33,135 nt of DNA from Fibrobacterota bacterium (GTDB lineage Bacteria; Fibrobacterota; Fibrobacteria; UBA11236). The notes beneath the pieces are model-generated. The model did not search any database. It was not told where the DNA came from and worked only from the letters and a program-made list of their open reading frames with translations. Positions 7,233 through 14,424 of this stretch are shown here, piece by piece (position 1 is the stretch's first letter; every line of letters starts with the position of its first letter). The translations under genes were made by a program, and so were the position numbers. The stretch is taken from positions 1-33,135 of the forward strand of contig JAEKLQ010000070.1 of the NCBI GenBank assembly GCA_019509785.1, read 5' to 3'.

Positions 7233-9281
7233 ATGAACGCTCCCAACCACAACCCCGGCGCCCCTCGCGATCCCGACCATCGCTTGCGCCTCTTCGTGTC
7301 CCTGCTGAAGCAGGACGTGGAAGTCCCGCGCGACTTCTCGAAAATGGAGAAGGCGTTGCTGGAGCGCATACAGAAGGCCGATGCCCTGGGGCCCTTCGCC
7401 GTTCTCAAGGTCGAAGAGACGCCTCCTCCCGGCTTCTTCGATAAGGTGGAAGCCGATCTGATGACCCGCTTCCAAAACCATCGCGAGTACGAGCAACCCG
7501 TGAACGACGTGATCGCCGCTCCGGTCAAGCCCTCGGGCATGGAACTGCATCGCATCGAAAGCCGCCTGGATGAGCGTATCGACCTGGCCCGTCGTTTGGA
7601 ACCCTGGGAGCTGGTCGTCAAGGCCGGCGAAGTCTTGCCGCTGGGCCGCTGGGAAGCCATCGAAGAGTCGCTCTTCGCGCGCATCGAGCAGCACCGCAAA
7701 CTGGATTTGATCGCGCCCGCCCACACCTGGCTCGGCTTGGGCCTGTTCCGTTCGACCCCGCTCCGCATCGCGGCCGGCTTGGCCCTCGCGGCCGTCGCGT
7801 CCCTCGGGGCCTGGAAGTCCCTGCGCCGTCCGTCCGTCCCTTTGGAAACCCTTGTGTATCAGGCCCAGGGCGCCACCGCCAGCGAGATCGCCTCCGCCTT
7901 CCCCCAGGGCAGGCCCGACCTCCATGGCCGCGCGGATATCCTGTCCCGCGACGACGGGGCGATGACCTTGGTGAACCAGCGCGGTTTCGTGGAGATGCAT
8001 AACGGTTCGCGCTTGCAGATCGAGGAAGCCGATCAGAAGAAGATCCGCTATCGCGTCGCCTTCGCCGGCCACGGCCACGCGGCGCGCGGAAACGTCACCT
8101 TCTTCGTGAGCAAGCGGAAAGCCGGCGAGAAGTATCAAGTGGCCACGCCCGATTACCGTATCGACGTGGTGGGGACTTATTTCCGCGTGCGCCCGGATCT
8201 AGGGGGCCGCGTCGCCACCTCGGTGCTGGAGGGCAGCGTCAAAATCCATTCCGATGTCTATGGCGATTTCGAAGTGGCCGCCGGCCAAAGCCTGGTCTAC
8301 GATGCGGCCACGGAGCGCTATCGCGTGCAGGACGGCGGGGCCAGCGTGCGCCGCGAGGATATCGAGACCGTGCCCGGGGTGGACGAGCTGAGCCACTACG
8401 GCGTCGTGACCGTGACTTCGAACGAGCCTGGGGCCGAAGTGCGCGTGGATGATCGCTTCAAAGGCGCCACGCCCCTGGTAGTGCTGCTGCCGCCCGGCCG
8501 CCATTCCTTGCAATTGTCCAAGGACGGGCATCCCCCTTTGGATACGGCCGTGACCGTGGCGTTCGGAGGCACTCACCGCTTGGCCTTGGCCCTTCCCGAG
8601 GCCGCCAAGCACATCGCCAAAACCCTCCCGGCTCCCGCCCGCCCCTCCGCCGTCAATTACTCCCCGGCCCCCGCACCGGCGCCTCAACCCATCCAGGCCG
8701 CGCCTTCTCAAGCCGAGGAAGCCGACCTCATCTACCGTAAGGCGGAGCAAATCCAGTCCGCCGATTGGCAAGGCGCCATCCAACTCTATCGTCAGGTGCT
8801 GGAAAATCCGGACGCCCCTCCGTTACGTAAGGATGACGCGTTGTTTTCGGTAGCCCGCTTGCGTGCCGAGCACGAGAAGGATAAGACCCAAGCCCGCGAG
8901 GACTTCCTGCGCTATCTGGCCATGTACCCGGACGGCGCCTTCGCCGGCGAGTCATGGCTGCGGCTGGCCGAGCTCGAAGTGGGAAGGAACCAGGGCAAGG
9001 CCATCGAGTATTACCTGCGCAGCATGGAGAAGATGCCGCATCATCCCCGCATGTCCGAGATGCAGCACCGCGTGGGACTGCTATACTTGCAGAACAAGCG
9101 TTACGATGAGGCCATTGCCATGTTCCGGCAAAGCCTGGGCAATATCCTTTACGCCAACGAATCCGAGAAGCGTAAGATTTACCAGAGCCTGTACCGGGCT
9201 TTGGTCGCCAAAGGCGACAACCTCGCGGCCGGGGAAATCGCCAAGGAATACCGCTTCCAGGACGATAGCGCCGGGAAGTAA
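7233..9281 (+). CDS. Transmembrane FecR / PEGA / TPR protein, probable anti-sigma regulator
   Basis: 682 residues. Residues 1-170 are cytoplasmic and contain four degenerate repeats of ~35 residues with the pattern F/W/L-x2-(M/V/I)-E-x2-L-x2-R-(I/F); the glutamates fall at 39, 73, 109 and 144. A single membrane helix spans ~177-194. A FecR-type beta domain follows (~230-355; 'ATPDYRIDVVGTYFRV', 'VLEGSVKI'), then a PEGA domain (~390-455), a Pro/Ala linker (~465-492) and tetratricopeptide-like helices (~495-675; 'AIQLYRQVLENPD', 'YDEAIAMFRQSL'). Single-pass FecR proteins typically hold an ECF sigma factor at the membrane and respond to an envelope partner. Here the cytoplasmic anti-sigma part is not the zinc-binding zf-HC2 type; no Cys/His set is present. 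TPR repeats fused to the periplasmic end suggest a protein-protein sensor. The anti-sigma role is inferred from position. Confidence 0.88.
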   Translation: MNAPNHNPGAPRDPDHRLRLFVSLLKQDVEVPRDFSKMEKALLERIQKADALGPFAVLKVEETPPPGFFDKVEADLMTRFQNHREYEQPVNDVIAAPVKPSGMELHRIESRLDERIDLARRLEPWELVVKAGEVLPLGRWEAIEESLFARIEQHRKLDLIAPAHTWLGLGLFRSTPLRIAAGLALAAVASLGAWKSLRRPSVPLETLVYQAQGATASEIASAFPQGRPDLHGRADILSRDDGAMTLVNQRGFVEMHNGSRLQIEEADQKKIRYRVAFAGHGHAARGNVTFFVSKRKAGEKYQVATPDYRIDVVGTYFRVRPDLGGRVATSVLEGSVKIHSDVYGDFEVAAGQSLVYDAATERYRVQDGGASVRREDIETVPGVDELSHYGVVTVTSNEPGAEVRVDDRFKGATPLVVLLPPGRHSLQLSKDGHPPLDTAVTVAFGGTHRLALALPEAAKHIAKTLPAPARPSAVNYSPAPAPAPQPIQAAPSQAEEADLIYRKAEQIQSADWQGAIQLYRQVLENPDAPPLRKDDALFSVARLRAEHEKDKTQAREDFLRYLAMYPDGAFAGESWLRLAELEVGRNQGKAIEYYLRSMEKMPHHPRMSEMQHRVGLLYLQNKRYDEAIAMFRQSLGNILYANESEKRKIYQSLYRALVAKGDNLAAGEIAKEYRFQDDSAGK

Positions 9282-9287
9282 GGCTTT

Positions 9288-9304
9288 CCGCCCTGACCGG
9301 GCGG
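9288..9304 (+). terminator. Hairpin after the FecR/TPR gene
   Basis: CCGCCC-(5)-GGGCGG forms a perfect 6-bp GC stem 6 bases after the stop codon. There is no T-run behind it, so it is at best a weak or factor-dependent terminator or an mRNA 3'-end stabiliser. Confidence 0.35.
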
Positions 9305-9364
9305 CCCAATCTTCCCAAGGTCGCTTGCTTTAGGCGGCCGATTCCATTACCCTTTTGAATACCC

Positions 9365-9925
9365 ATGCAATACCTCATCATGCCCGGCATCGGCGATTCC
9401 GGCCCGCATCATTGGCAGACGCTTTGGGAAAAACGCGACCCGCGCTTTAAACGGGTGAAGCAGCGCGATTGGGATAATCCCGATCGCGTCGAATGGGTCG
9501 GCGCCCTCGGGCGCGCCATCGCGGATTACCCCGGGGATCTGATCCTGGTGGCGCATAGCCTGGCTTGCCTACTGGTTCCCCATTGGACCCTGACTTCCCA
9601 ACCCCGCATGCGCGGCCGCGTCCGCGCCGCGCTTCTGGTGGCGCCGCCCGATCCGGGCGGACCCGCATTTCCTGCGGCCGCGACGGGCTTCGCGCCGGTT
9701 CCCCTCTTCCCCCTGCCCTTCCCCAGCCTGGTGGTCGCGAGCACGAATGACCCTTATGCCAGCGTGGCTTATGCCGCAGGACTGGCCCAGGCGTGGGGCA
9801 GCCGGTGCGAAATCGCGGGGGCTAAAGGCCATCTCAATTCCGAAAGCGGATTGGGCGAGTGGCCGGAAGGCATGGAATTGCTGGAGAGCCTGGTGCGCCA
9901 GGCGATACCGAAGATGGATACATGA
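9365..9925 (+). CDS. RBBP9/YdeN-type small alpha/beta serine hydrolase
   Basis: 186 residues, the usual size of this single-domain alpha/beta hydrolase family (Ser_hydrolase). The N-terminus 'YLIMPGIGDSGPHHWQ' and 'RDWDNPD' are typical. The likely triad is Ser65 in 'LVAHSLAC' (a relaxed GxSxG elbow), Asp129 in 'STNDPY' and His156 in 'GAKGHLN'. No signal peptide, so cytoplasmic. The natural substrate of such proteins is generally unknown; a carboxyl-ester is a reasonable guess. It stands alone, 83 bases after the TPR gene and facing the tRNA-Lys gene on the other strand. Confidence 0.88.
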   Translation: MQYLIMPGIGDSGPHHWQTLWEKRDPRFKRVKQRDWDNPDRVEWVGALGRAIADYPGDLILVAHSLACLLVPHWTLTSQPRMRGRVRAALLVAPPDPGGPAFPAAATGFAPVPLFPLPFPSLVVASTNDPYASVAYAAGLAQAWGSRCEIAGAKGHLNSESGLGEWPEGMELLESLVRQAIPKMDT

Positions 9926-9929
9926 AAAT

Positions 9930-9980
9930 CCCCCTCCAAGCCCTTACGGTTCCATGTGGTTTCGCAGGTCTTGGAGGGGG
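9930..9980 (-). terminator. Terminator-like inverted repeat behind tRNA-Lys
   Basis: A perfect 11-bp inverted repeat (CCCCCTCCAAG / CTTGGAGGGGG, arms 9930-9940 and 9970-9980) encloses a 29-base loop. Read on the minus strand it starts 4 bases past the tRNA's CCA and is followed by ATTTTC, so it probably ends the tRNA transcript. The loop is long for a classical intrinsic terminator. On the plus strand no T-run follows it. Confidence 0.5.
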
Positions 9981-9984
9981 GAAG

Positions 9985-10060
<76 letters not shown>

Positions 10061-10070
10061 GAGGCGGATA

Positions 10071-10099
10071 AATATAATCCTAGGTTGTAATTTTTCCAA
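10071..10099 (-). promoter_or_regulatory. Sigma-70 type promoter of tRNA-Lys
   Basis: On the minus strand a -35 TTGGAA (10099-10094) and a -10 TATATT (10076-10071) are separated by exactly 17 bases. The predicted start is a few bases before the tRNA 5' end at 10060. On the plus strand TATAAT at 10073-10078 overlaps it and could serve as a -10 for the divergent xerD gene, so the two may compete. Confidence 0.6.
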
Positions 10100-10120
10100 A
10101 ACATTTCCGGCCCCGAATCC

Positions 10121-11038
10121 ATGAGCCCCGCAACCGCCCTCCCCAGCCCGCCCATTCCCGAAGAAGACGGATATCTGGCCCACCTTCGCTTGGAAAAACG
10201 GCTGAGCCCGGAGACGGTAGCGGCGTACCAGTCGGACTTGCGATTGTTCTTCCGGCAGGCGTCGGGATTGGAAGCCATGACGCTGGCCCATTTGCGCGCC
10301 TTCCTGCGCGGCGTAGCGGAGCTGGGCTTCGCGCCTGCCAGCATCTCCCGTTACCTTTCCGCCTTGAAGAGTTACTCCGCCTGGCTCGCCGAAGAAGGGC
10401 ATCTCGCGGTGGACCCCGCGCGCGTCCTGAAAGGCCCCAAGCAGCAGCGCTACAAGCCCTCCAGCCTGAGTCATGCGGAGATGGACGCCTTGTACGATTC
10501 CTTGGAAGCGAAAGCGGCGGAAGGGGGCCCGGCATCCTTACGCGATCTGTGCCTGATCGAATTGCTGTACGGCCTGGGGCTGCGGATTTCCGAAGGCATA
10601 GGATTGAAACTCGATCACGTGAACCTTACCGAGGCCGCCGTGCTGGTGCAGGGCAAGGGAAGCAAGCAACGCTTGGTGCCATTGGGCGGCAAGGTAAGCG
10701 GTAGCTTGCGTCGCTACCTGGAGATCTGGAACGGGACGGGACGCACCGACACCGTATTGCTCAACCGCTTCGGGCGTCCGCTCTCGCGCATGGGAGCGTG
10801 GAAAATCGTGCAGCGCATTTGCCTGGAAGCGGGCATTACGACGCCGGTTTCCCCGCATACCTTCCGGCATACCTTCGCGACCCATCTGATTATGGCAGGG
10901 GCCGATTTGCGCTCGGTGCAGGAGATGCTGGGCCATACCGATATCAGCACCACCCAGATTTACACCCACCTCGATCAAGACTACCTGCGCGAGGTGCATA
11001 AGAGTTTCCATCCGCGCAACCGGGGCGGAAAGCCCTAA
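10121..11038 (+). CDS. xerD: Tyrosine site-specific recombinase, XerD type
   Basis: 305 residues, matching chromosomal Xer recombinases, which resolve chromosome dimers at dif during division. The N-terminal SAM-like core-binding domain spans ~15-105 ('RLSPETVAAYQSDLRLF'). The catalytic domain spans ~115-300 with all expected residues: Arg155 ('GLGLRISE'), Lys179 ('QGKGSKQRLVPLG'), His246 and Arg249 ('SPHTFRHTFATH'), His272 ('MLGHTDISTTQIYTH') and nucleophile Tyr281. The end 'REVHKSFHPR' favours XerD over XerC. The tRNA beside it lies with its 5' end towards the gene, and no attachment-site repeat is seen, so this looks like the housekeeping enzyme rather than an island integrase. XerC remains possible. 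Confidence 0.88.
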   Translation: MSPATALPSPPIPEEDGYLAHLRLEKRLSPETVAAYQSDLRLFFRQASGLEAMTLAHLRAFLRGVAELGFAPASISRYLSALKSYSAWLAEEGHLAVDPARVLKGPKQQRYKPSSLSHAEMDALYDSLEAKAAEGGPASLRDLCLIELLYGLGLRISEGIGLKLDHVNLTEAAVLVQGKGSKQRLVPLGGKVSGSLRRYLEIWNGTGRTDTVLLNRFGRPLSRMGAWKIVQRICLEAGITTPVSPHTFRHTFATHLIMAGADLRSVQEMLGHTDISTTQIYTHLDQDYLREVHKSFHPRNRGGKP

Positions 11039-11039
11039 G

Positions 11040-11077
11040 CCCCCGCGCCAATCGGGGGTTGGGCGTAGACTTACGCC
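11040..11077 (+). terminator. Two consecutive hairpins after xerD
   Basis: The first, CCCCCG-(7)-CGGGGG (11040-11058), starts 2 bases after the xerD stop. The second, GGCGTA-(4)-TACGCC (11062-11077), follows after 3 bases. Neither has a strong T-run. Together they probably separate xerD from the kinase unit. Confidence 0.4.
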
Positions 11078-11179
11078 GCCTGCCGAAATCGCCGCTTCCG
11101 ATTGCCATAATGGCGGGCCCGCGCCAAAACCGGGCGTTTCTTGGGCCTGAATCGGAAACCAGGACTAGCCTCGGCATTG

Positions 11180-11196
11180 GAACGCTTATTGCGTTC
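11180..11196 (+). repeat. Hairpin GAACGC-TTATT-GCGTTC in the kinase leader
   Basis: A perfect 6-bp stem with a 5-base AT-rich loop lies about 50 bases before a strong ribosome site. It could be an operator half-site pair or an RNA hairpin in the leader of the peptide/kinase unit. The function is unknown. Confidence 0.3.
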
Positions 11197-11244
11197 TCTC
11201 CCCCATGTCCGACAATCGAGTCGAACCGAGAAGGAGTCGCAAAT

Positions 11245-11310
11245 ATGTTCGGCAAGAATGTCGCTCCCTGGGATAGGTGCAATCCGGATAACCGGGACCA
11301 CAAGGCTTAA
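11245..11310 (+). CDS. Possible 21-residue leader peptide before the histidine kinase
   Basis: A short frame, starting MFGKNVAPWDRC and ending DHKA, has a strong ribosome site (AAGGAG at 11231-11236, 8 bases before ATG), better than that of the kinase gene itself. It stops 10 bases before the kinase ATG, so ribosomes finishing it could reinitiate there. It has no membrane or signal character. It could be a translated leader, a small regulatory protein, or a chance match; only the ribosome site and spacing support it. Confidence 0.35.
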   Translation: MFGKNVAPWDRCNPDNRDHKA

Positions 11311-11320
11311 GGCGGAAGCG

Positions 11321-12547
11321 ATGGACACGCAAGGGGAAGAAGTACTCATCCTGGACGCGTTTACGCAGTCCGACTATGCGATCTGCATCACGGATCCGCA
11401 TGGAACCCTTCTGCGCGTCAACGACGCTTATCGCAGGCTGTACAAGTTCGGGCCGGAAGAAAGCGTGGTGGGCTCTCCCGCCTCGGTGATCCGATCCCCG
11501 CTCACCCCCGACCAAGTCTACCGATCGATGTGGAAGACCATTTCGGCGGGAGGGATCTGGCGCGGCGAACTGAGCAACCGCGCGCGGGACGGAAGCGAAG
11601 TGTATATCCATCTCACCATCTCCCCCGTCCGGCGGAAGGGGCGCATCGTAGGGTACATGGGTTTTTCGCTGGACCGCGCCCAGCAAGTGATCTTGGAAAA
11701 GCAATTGTTCCACGCCAACAAGCTGATGGTGATCGGGACCTTGGGTTCGGGCATTGCCCATGAGATGAATAATCCCCTGGCGAGCATCCTGCTGGATGCC
11801 GAATACCTGCGGGACAGGCTCGATGAGATCGTCGGGCACCCCGCCGTCGAGCAGGCCCGCCAGGCTTCCAATTCCATCATCCGCTGCGCGGAACGCATGC
11901 GGCGCGTGTTGGAGCATCTTCTCCAATACAGCAAACCGGAGAGCCTGCAAGCGCGCTCCACCATCACGGCCCCTTCCCTGCTCGAAGATTGCTTCATGTT
12001 CGTGGAAGGCCAGCTCCGGGGCCAGGGGATCGAGGTCTCCTTGGACGCTGATCCCGGCCTTTTCATCGTCGGCAACCGCTCCGAACTGGAGTCGGTCATC
12101 CACAATCTCATCGCGAATTCGCGCGACGCGTTCGCGGGTCAGACCAATAGCGACAAGCGCATCTGCGTTTCCGCCCGCGCGCTGCCCGAAAAAGGGCTCG
12201 TCAGCATAGAATTCAAGGACAATGCCGGAGGCGTGCCCCCGGAGGTCCAGTCCCATCTTTTCGAACCTTTCTTCACCACCAAGGGGGCCGCGGGCTCCGG
12301 ACTGGGGCTTTCCCTGAGCCGGCATATCCTGGCCGCCCATGGCGGGGAGATCCATTTCGAGTCCGGCGACGGGTGCACTACTTTCCGAATCCTGCTTCCC
12401 GCCTCCGGAGCCGGAGGGATATCCCTATCTTTTCCGGCGCCCGAAAACCGTAAGCAGGGAGCCGAGGGAAAGAATGGATATGCGACCAGGACGGGAAGGG
12501 GATTTTCCGCGCCTTTCGGCGACGGGTCCGATGTCGTTGGCGGATAA
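11321..12547 (+). CDS. Soluble PAS-domain sensor histidine kinase
   Basis: 408 residues from the ATG at 11321. A PAS domain fills residues ~12-115 ('SDYAICITDPHGTLLRVNDA', 'SPVRRKGRIVGYMGFS'). HisKA spans ~130-205 with phospho-acceptor His147 in 'GSGIAHEMNNPLASIL'. The HATPase domain spans ~215-362 with N-box Asn262/Asn266 ('VIHNLIANSRDAF'), 'DNAGG' (300-304), 'FEPFFTTK' and 'GSGLGLSLS'. This NtrB-like layout has no membrane helices, so it senses a cytoplasmic signal. No response regulator gene is adjacent, which makes it an orphan kinase here. After the ATPase domain the frame runs 43 low-complexity residues further, which are not part of the family; the end may be natural or reflect a lost fusion. 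A short peptide frame precedes it by 10 bases. Confidence 0.92.
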   Translation: MDTQGEEVLILDAFTQSDYAICITDPHGTLLRVNDAYRRLYKFGPEESVVGSPASVIRSPLTPDQVYRSMWKTISAGGIWRGELSNRARDGSEVYIHLTISPVRRKGRIVGYMGFSLDRAQQVILEKQLFHANKLMVIGTLGSGIAHEMNNPLASILLDAEYLRDRLDEIVGHPAVEQARQASNSIIRCAERMRRVLEHLLQYSKPESLQARSTITAPSLLEDCFMFVEGQLRGQGIEVSLDADPGLFIVGNRSELESVIHNLIANSRDAFAGQTNSDKRICVSARALPEKGLVSIEFKDNAGGVPPEVQSHLFEPFFTTKGAAGSGLGLSLSRHILAAHGGEIHFESGDGCTTFRILLPASGAGGISLSFPAPENRKQGAEGKNGYATRTGRGFSAPFGDGSDVVGG

Positions 12548-12583
12548 CGCCGCGACGGCGATCTCGCTTTACTGATTTCCGCT

Positions 12584-13804
12584 TCAATCCGGGGAAGCCA
12601 CGGGCGGCGGGAAACGATCCATCTTCCGCAACATCGGGAAGGCTTTCATCCAGGTTGCCGTAACGGCCAGGGTAGCCAGTCCGCCCAGTACCACCGACCT
12701 CTGCACCCCGAACCATCCCGCCGAAACCCCGCTCTCGAATTCCCCGAGTTCATTGGAAGCTCCGATGCAAACCGAACTGACCGCGGCCACGCGCCCGCGC
12801 AAGGCATCGGGCGTACCGCTTTGGATCAGGTATTGCCGCACGTAAACGCTGAGCATGTCCCCCGCCCCTAAGGACGCCAAGGCAAGCAAGGAGATCCAGG
12901 CGCGCGTGGCGAGGCCGAACACGATGGACGCGACGCCGAACCAGGCCACCCCGACGAACATCCAGGCGCCCACCCGGCGGCGTAACGGAAATCGGGCAAG
13001 CCACGCGGACATGGCCGCCGCGCCCACGGCGGGAGCCGCCCGCAGGAATCCCAAGGTGGATGGATCGGCCCCCAGTACGTCCTTGGCGATGGCGGGAAGC
13101 AGGGCGGTGCAGCCTCCGAATAGCACGGCGAACAGATCGAGGGACATCGCACCGAGCAAGGCCTTGCGCGACATCACGAAACGCAGGCCTACCAAGGCGC
13201 TGGCCCAGCCGATCGGAGACGGCGGCTCGTTGGCGCGGCGGACCCGTACCCTGGAGAGCAAGACGATGGAGGCCAGCATTCCCGTTCCCACCACAGCGTG
13301 CACGACGGCCGGGCCCAGCATGTAGAGAAAGCCGCCCAGGACGGGACCGGCCACGACCGCGATATGGAAGGTGCCCGTGAAGAGCGGCAGCGCCCGGGCG
13401 AACTGGTCGTCAGGGACGACGTTGCGGAGCAGGGCCTGGCTGGCCGGCATGGCGAAGGCGCGGGCGGCGCCCAGGAGGACGAGGACGGCGAAGATGGGAG
13501 CCACTGATCGCGTGCCATGCAAGGTGGCGACGAGCAAGGTCGTGGAACCGGCCAGGTAGGCGACGTTGCATGCGAGCAGGATATTACGGCGGGGGAAGCG
13601 ATCGGCGGCCTGCCCGCTCAAAGGGATCAGGGCGACGAAGGGCAGGAATTGCGCGAGCCCCACGTATCCCAAGTACGCCGCCTTTCCCGTCAAGGCGTAT
13701 ATCTGCCAGCCGATGGCGACGCTTTGCATGAGCATAGACGATGCGCTCAGGAAGCGGGAGGCGGCGAGGAAAAGGAAGGAGCGATTGCGGAGCACGGAGG
13801 GCAT
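12584..13804 (-). CDS. MFS transporter (MFS_3 / EntS-like)
   Basis: 406 residues from the ATG at 13804 ('MPSVLRNRSFLFLAASRFLS'), which puts the first helix near the N-terminus as in the family. Upstream starts at 13885 and 14002 would add basic, non-membrane residues and crowd or overlap the divergent gene. About 10-12 hydrophobic helices are visible. The signature loop 'SGQAADRFPRRNILLACN' between helices 2 and 3 matches the MFS G-x3-D-R-x-G/R-R motif. Its relatives (PF05977) are proton-driven exporters of siderophores or drugs; the substrate here is unknown. It converges with the kinase gene, 36 bases apart, and is divergent from the small HExxE protein gene. Confidence 0.85.
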   Translation of the reverse strand: MPSVLRNRSFLFLAASRFLSASSMLMQSVAIGWQIYALTGKAAYLGYVGLAQFLPFVALIPLSGQAADRFPRRNILLACNVAYLAGSTTLLVATLHGTRSVAPIFAVLVLLGAARAFAMPASQALLRNVVPDDQFARALPLFTGTFHIAVVAGPVLGGFLYMLGPAVVHAVVGTGMLASIVLLSRVRVRRANEPPSPIGWASALVGLRFVMSRKALLGAMSLDLFAVLFGGCTALLPAIAKDVLGADPSTLGFLRAAPAVGAAAMSAWLARFPLRRRVGAWMFVGVAWFGVASIVFGLATRAWISLLALASLGAGDMLSVYVRQYLIQSGTPDALRGRVAAVSSVCIGASNELGEFESGVSAGWFGVQRSVVLGGLATLAVTATWMKAFPMLRKMDRFPPPVASPD

Positions 13805-13898
13805 TTCCGCAATATAGGAAGCGATTCGCGCGCGAATCCGGCGCGCTTGCGCGCAACTTGCGATAAGGCCGCGCGCTTTTTTCATTGGTGATAAGCCT

Positions 13899-14324
13899 AT
13901 GTCCCGCACCCGCAATGCCCCGCGGCCGGCCCGCCCCAAGCCGAAGACCAAACGGTATAAGGGAACCAAAACCTTATTCCGTGAGTTGAGCGATTGCCGC
14001 ATTTACGTGGTGGACGGGACCACCATGCGACGCGAAGTGGATGACAATTTCATCATGGGATCCAACGCCAAAGCGAACGCGGAATACATCCCAGATGGGG
14101 AGATTTGGATCGAGCAAATGCTGACGCCCGCCGAACGCTTTTTCATCGCCTTGCACGAAACGGTCGAGTTCCGGCATATGGAAAAGGGGGCGAAGTACGA
14201 TCAGGCGCATCAGCTCGCCAGCAAGATGGAGCAGGGCTTACGCAAGAAATGGAAGGACTTCCCGTTCCTTTCCGACGATTGGCCCGTGAGCCCGGATTTA
14301 CCGGCTTTTTTCCCCAAACGCTGA
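13899..14324 (+). CDS. Small unrecognised protein with an HExxE...DxxH pattern
   Basis: 141 residues. I do not recognise the family by name. The first ~25 residues are basic and Pro-rich. The core is 'EIWIEQMLTPAERFFIALHE', then Glu90, then 'GAKYDQAHQLASKMEQGLRK'. His86, Glu87, Glu90, Asp101 and His104 lie on what look like two helices, an arrangement that resembles small zincin-like or metal-binding proteins found in phages and bacterial genomes. No signal peptide and no membrane segment. It is divergent from the MFS gene with only ~95 bases between the starts, so the two may share a control region. A peptidase role would be speculation. Confidence 0.7.
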   Translation: MSRTRNAPRPARPKPKTKRYKGTKTLFRELSDCRIYVVDGTTMRREVDDNFIMGSNAKANAEYIPDGEIWIEQMLTPAERFFIALHETVEFRHMEKGAKYDQAHQLASKMEQGLRKKWKDFPFLSDDWPVSPDLPAFFPKR

Positions 14325-14424
14325 TCTTCCCCTGCAGCCCCGCATTTCCACCTTGTACCGCGGGTCCGGCGGAATGTTTTTTCAATGCATCGCCTTCAAT
14401 GCTTCGCCATACGGGGTTCCGGTA

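Noticed and set aside
7107-8138. 343-codon open frame on the minus strand
   Set aside because: It lies antisense to the sigma and FecR/TPR genes, has no recognisable domain, and long antisense frames are expected in GC-rich coding DNA.
11186-12355. 389-codon open frame on the minus strand
   Set aside because: Antisense to the histidine kinase, with no domain and no ribosome site.
12474-12575. Short plus-strand frame with a GAGGGAAAG site near the end of the kinase gene
   Set aside because: 33 codons overlapping the kinase tail, no recognisable character; the purine-rich run is more simply coding sequence.
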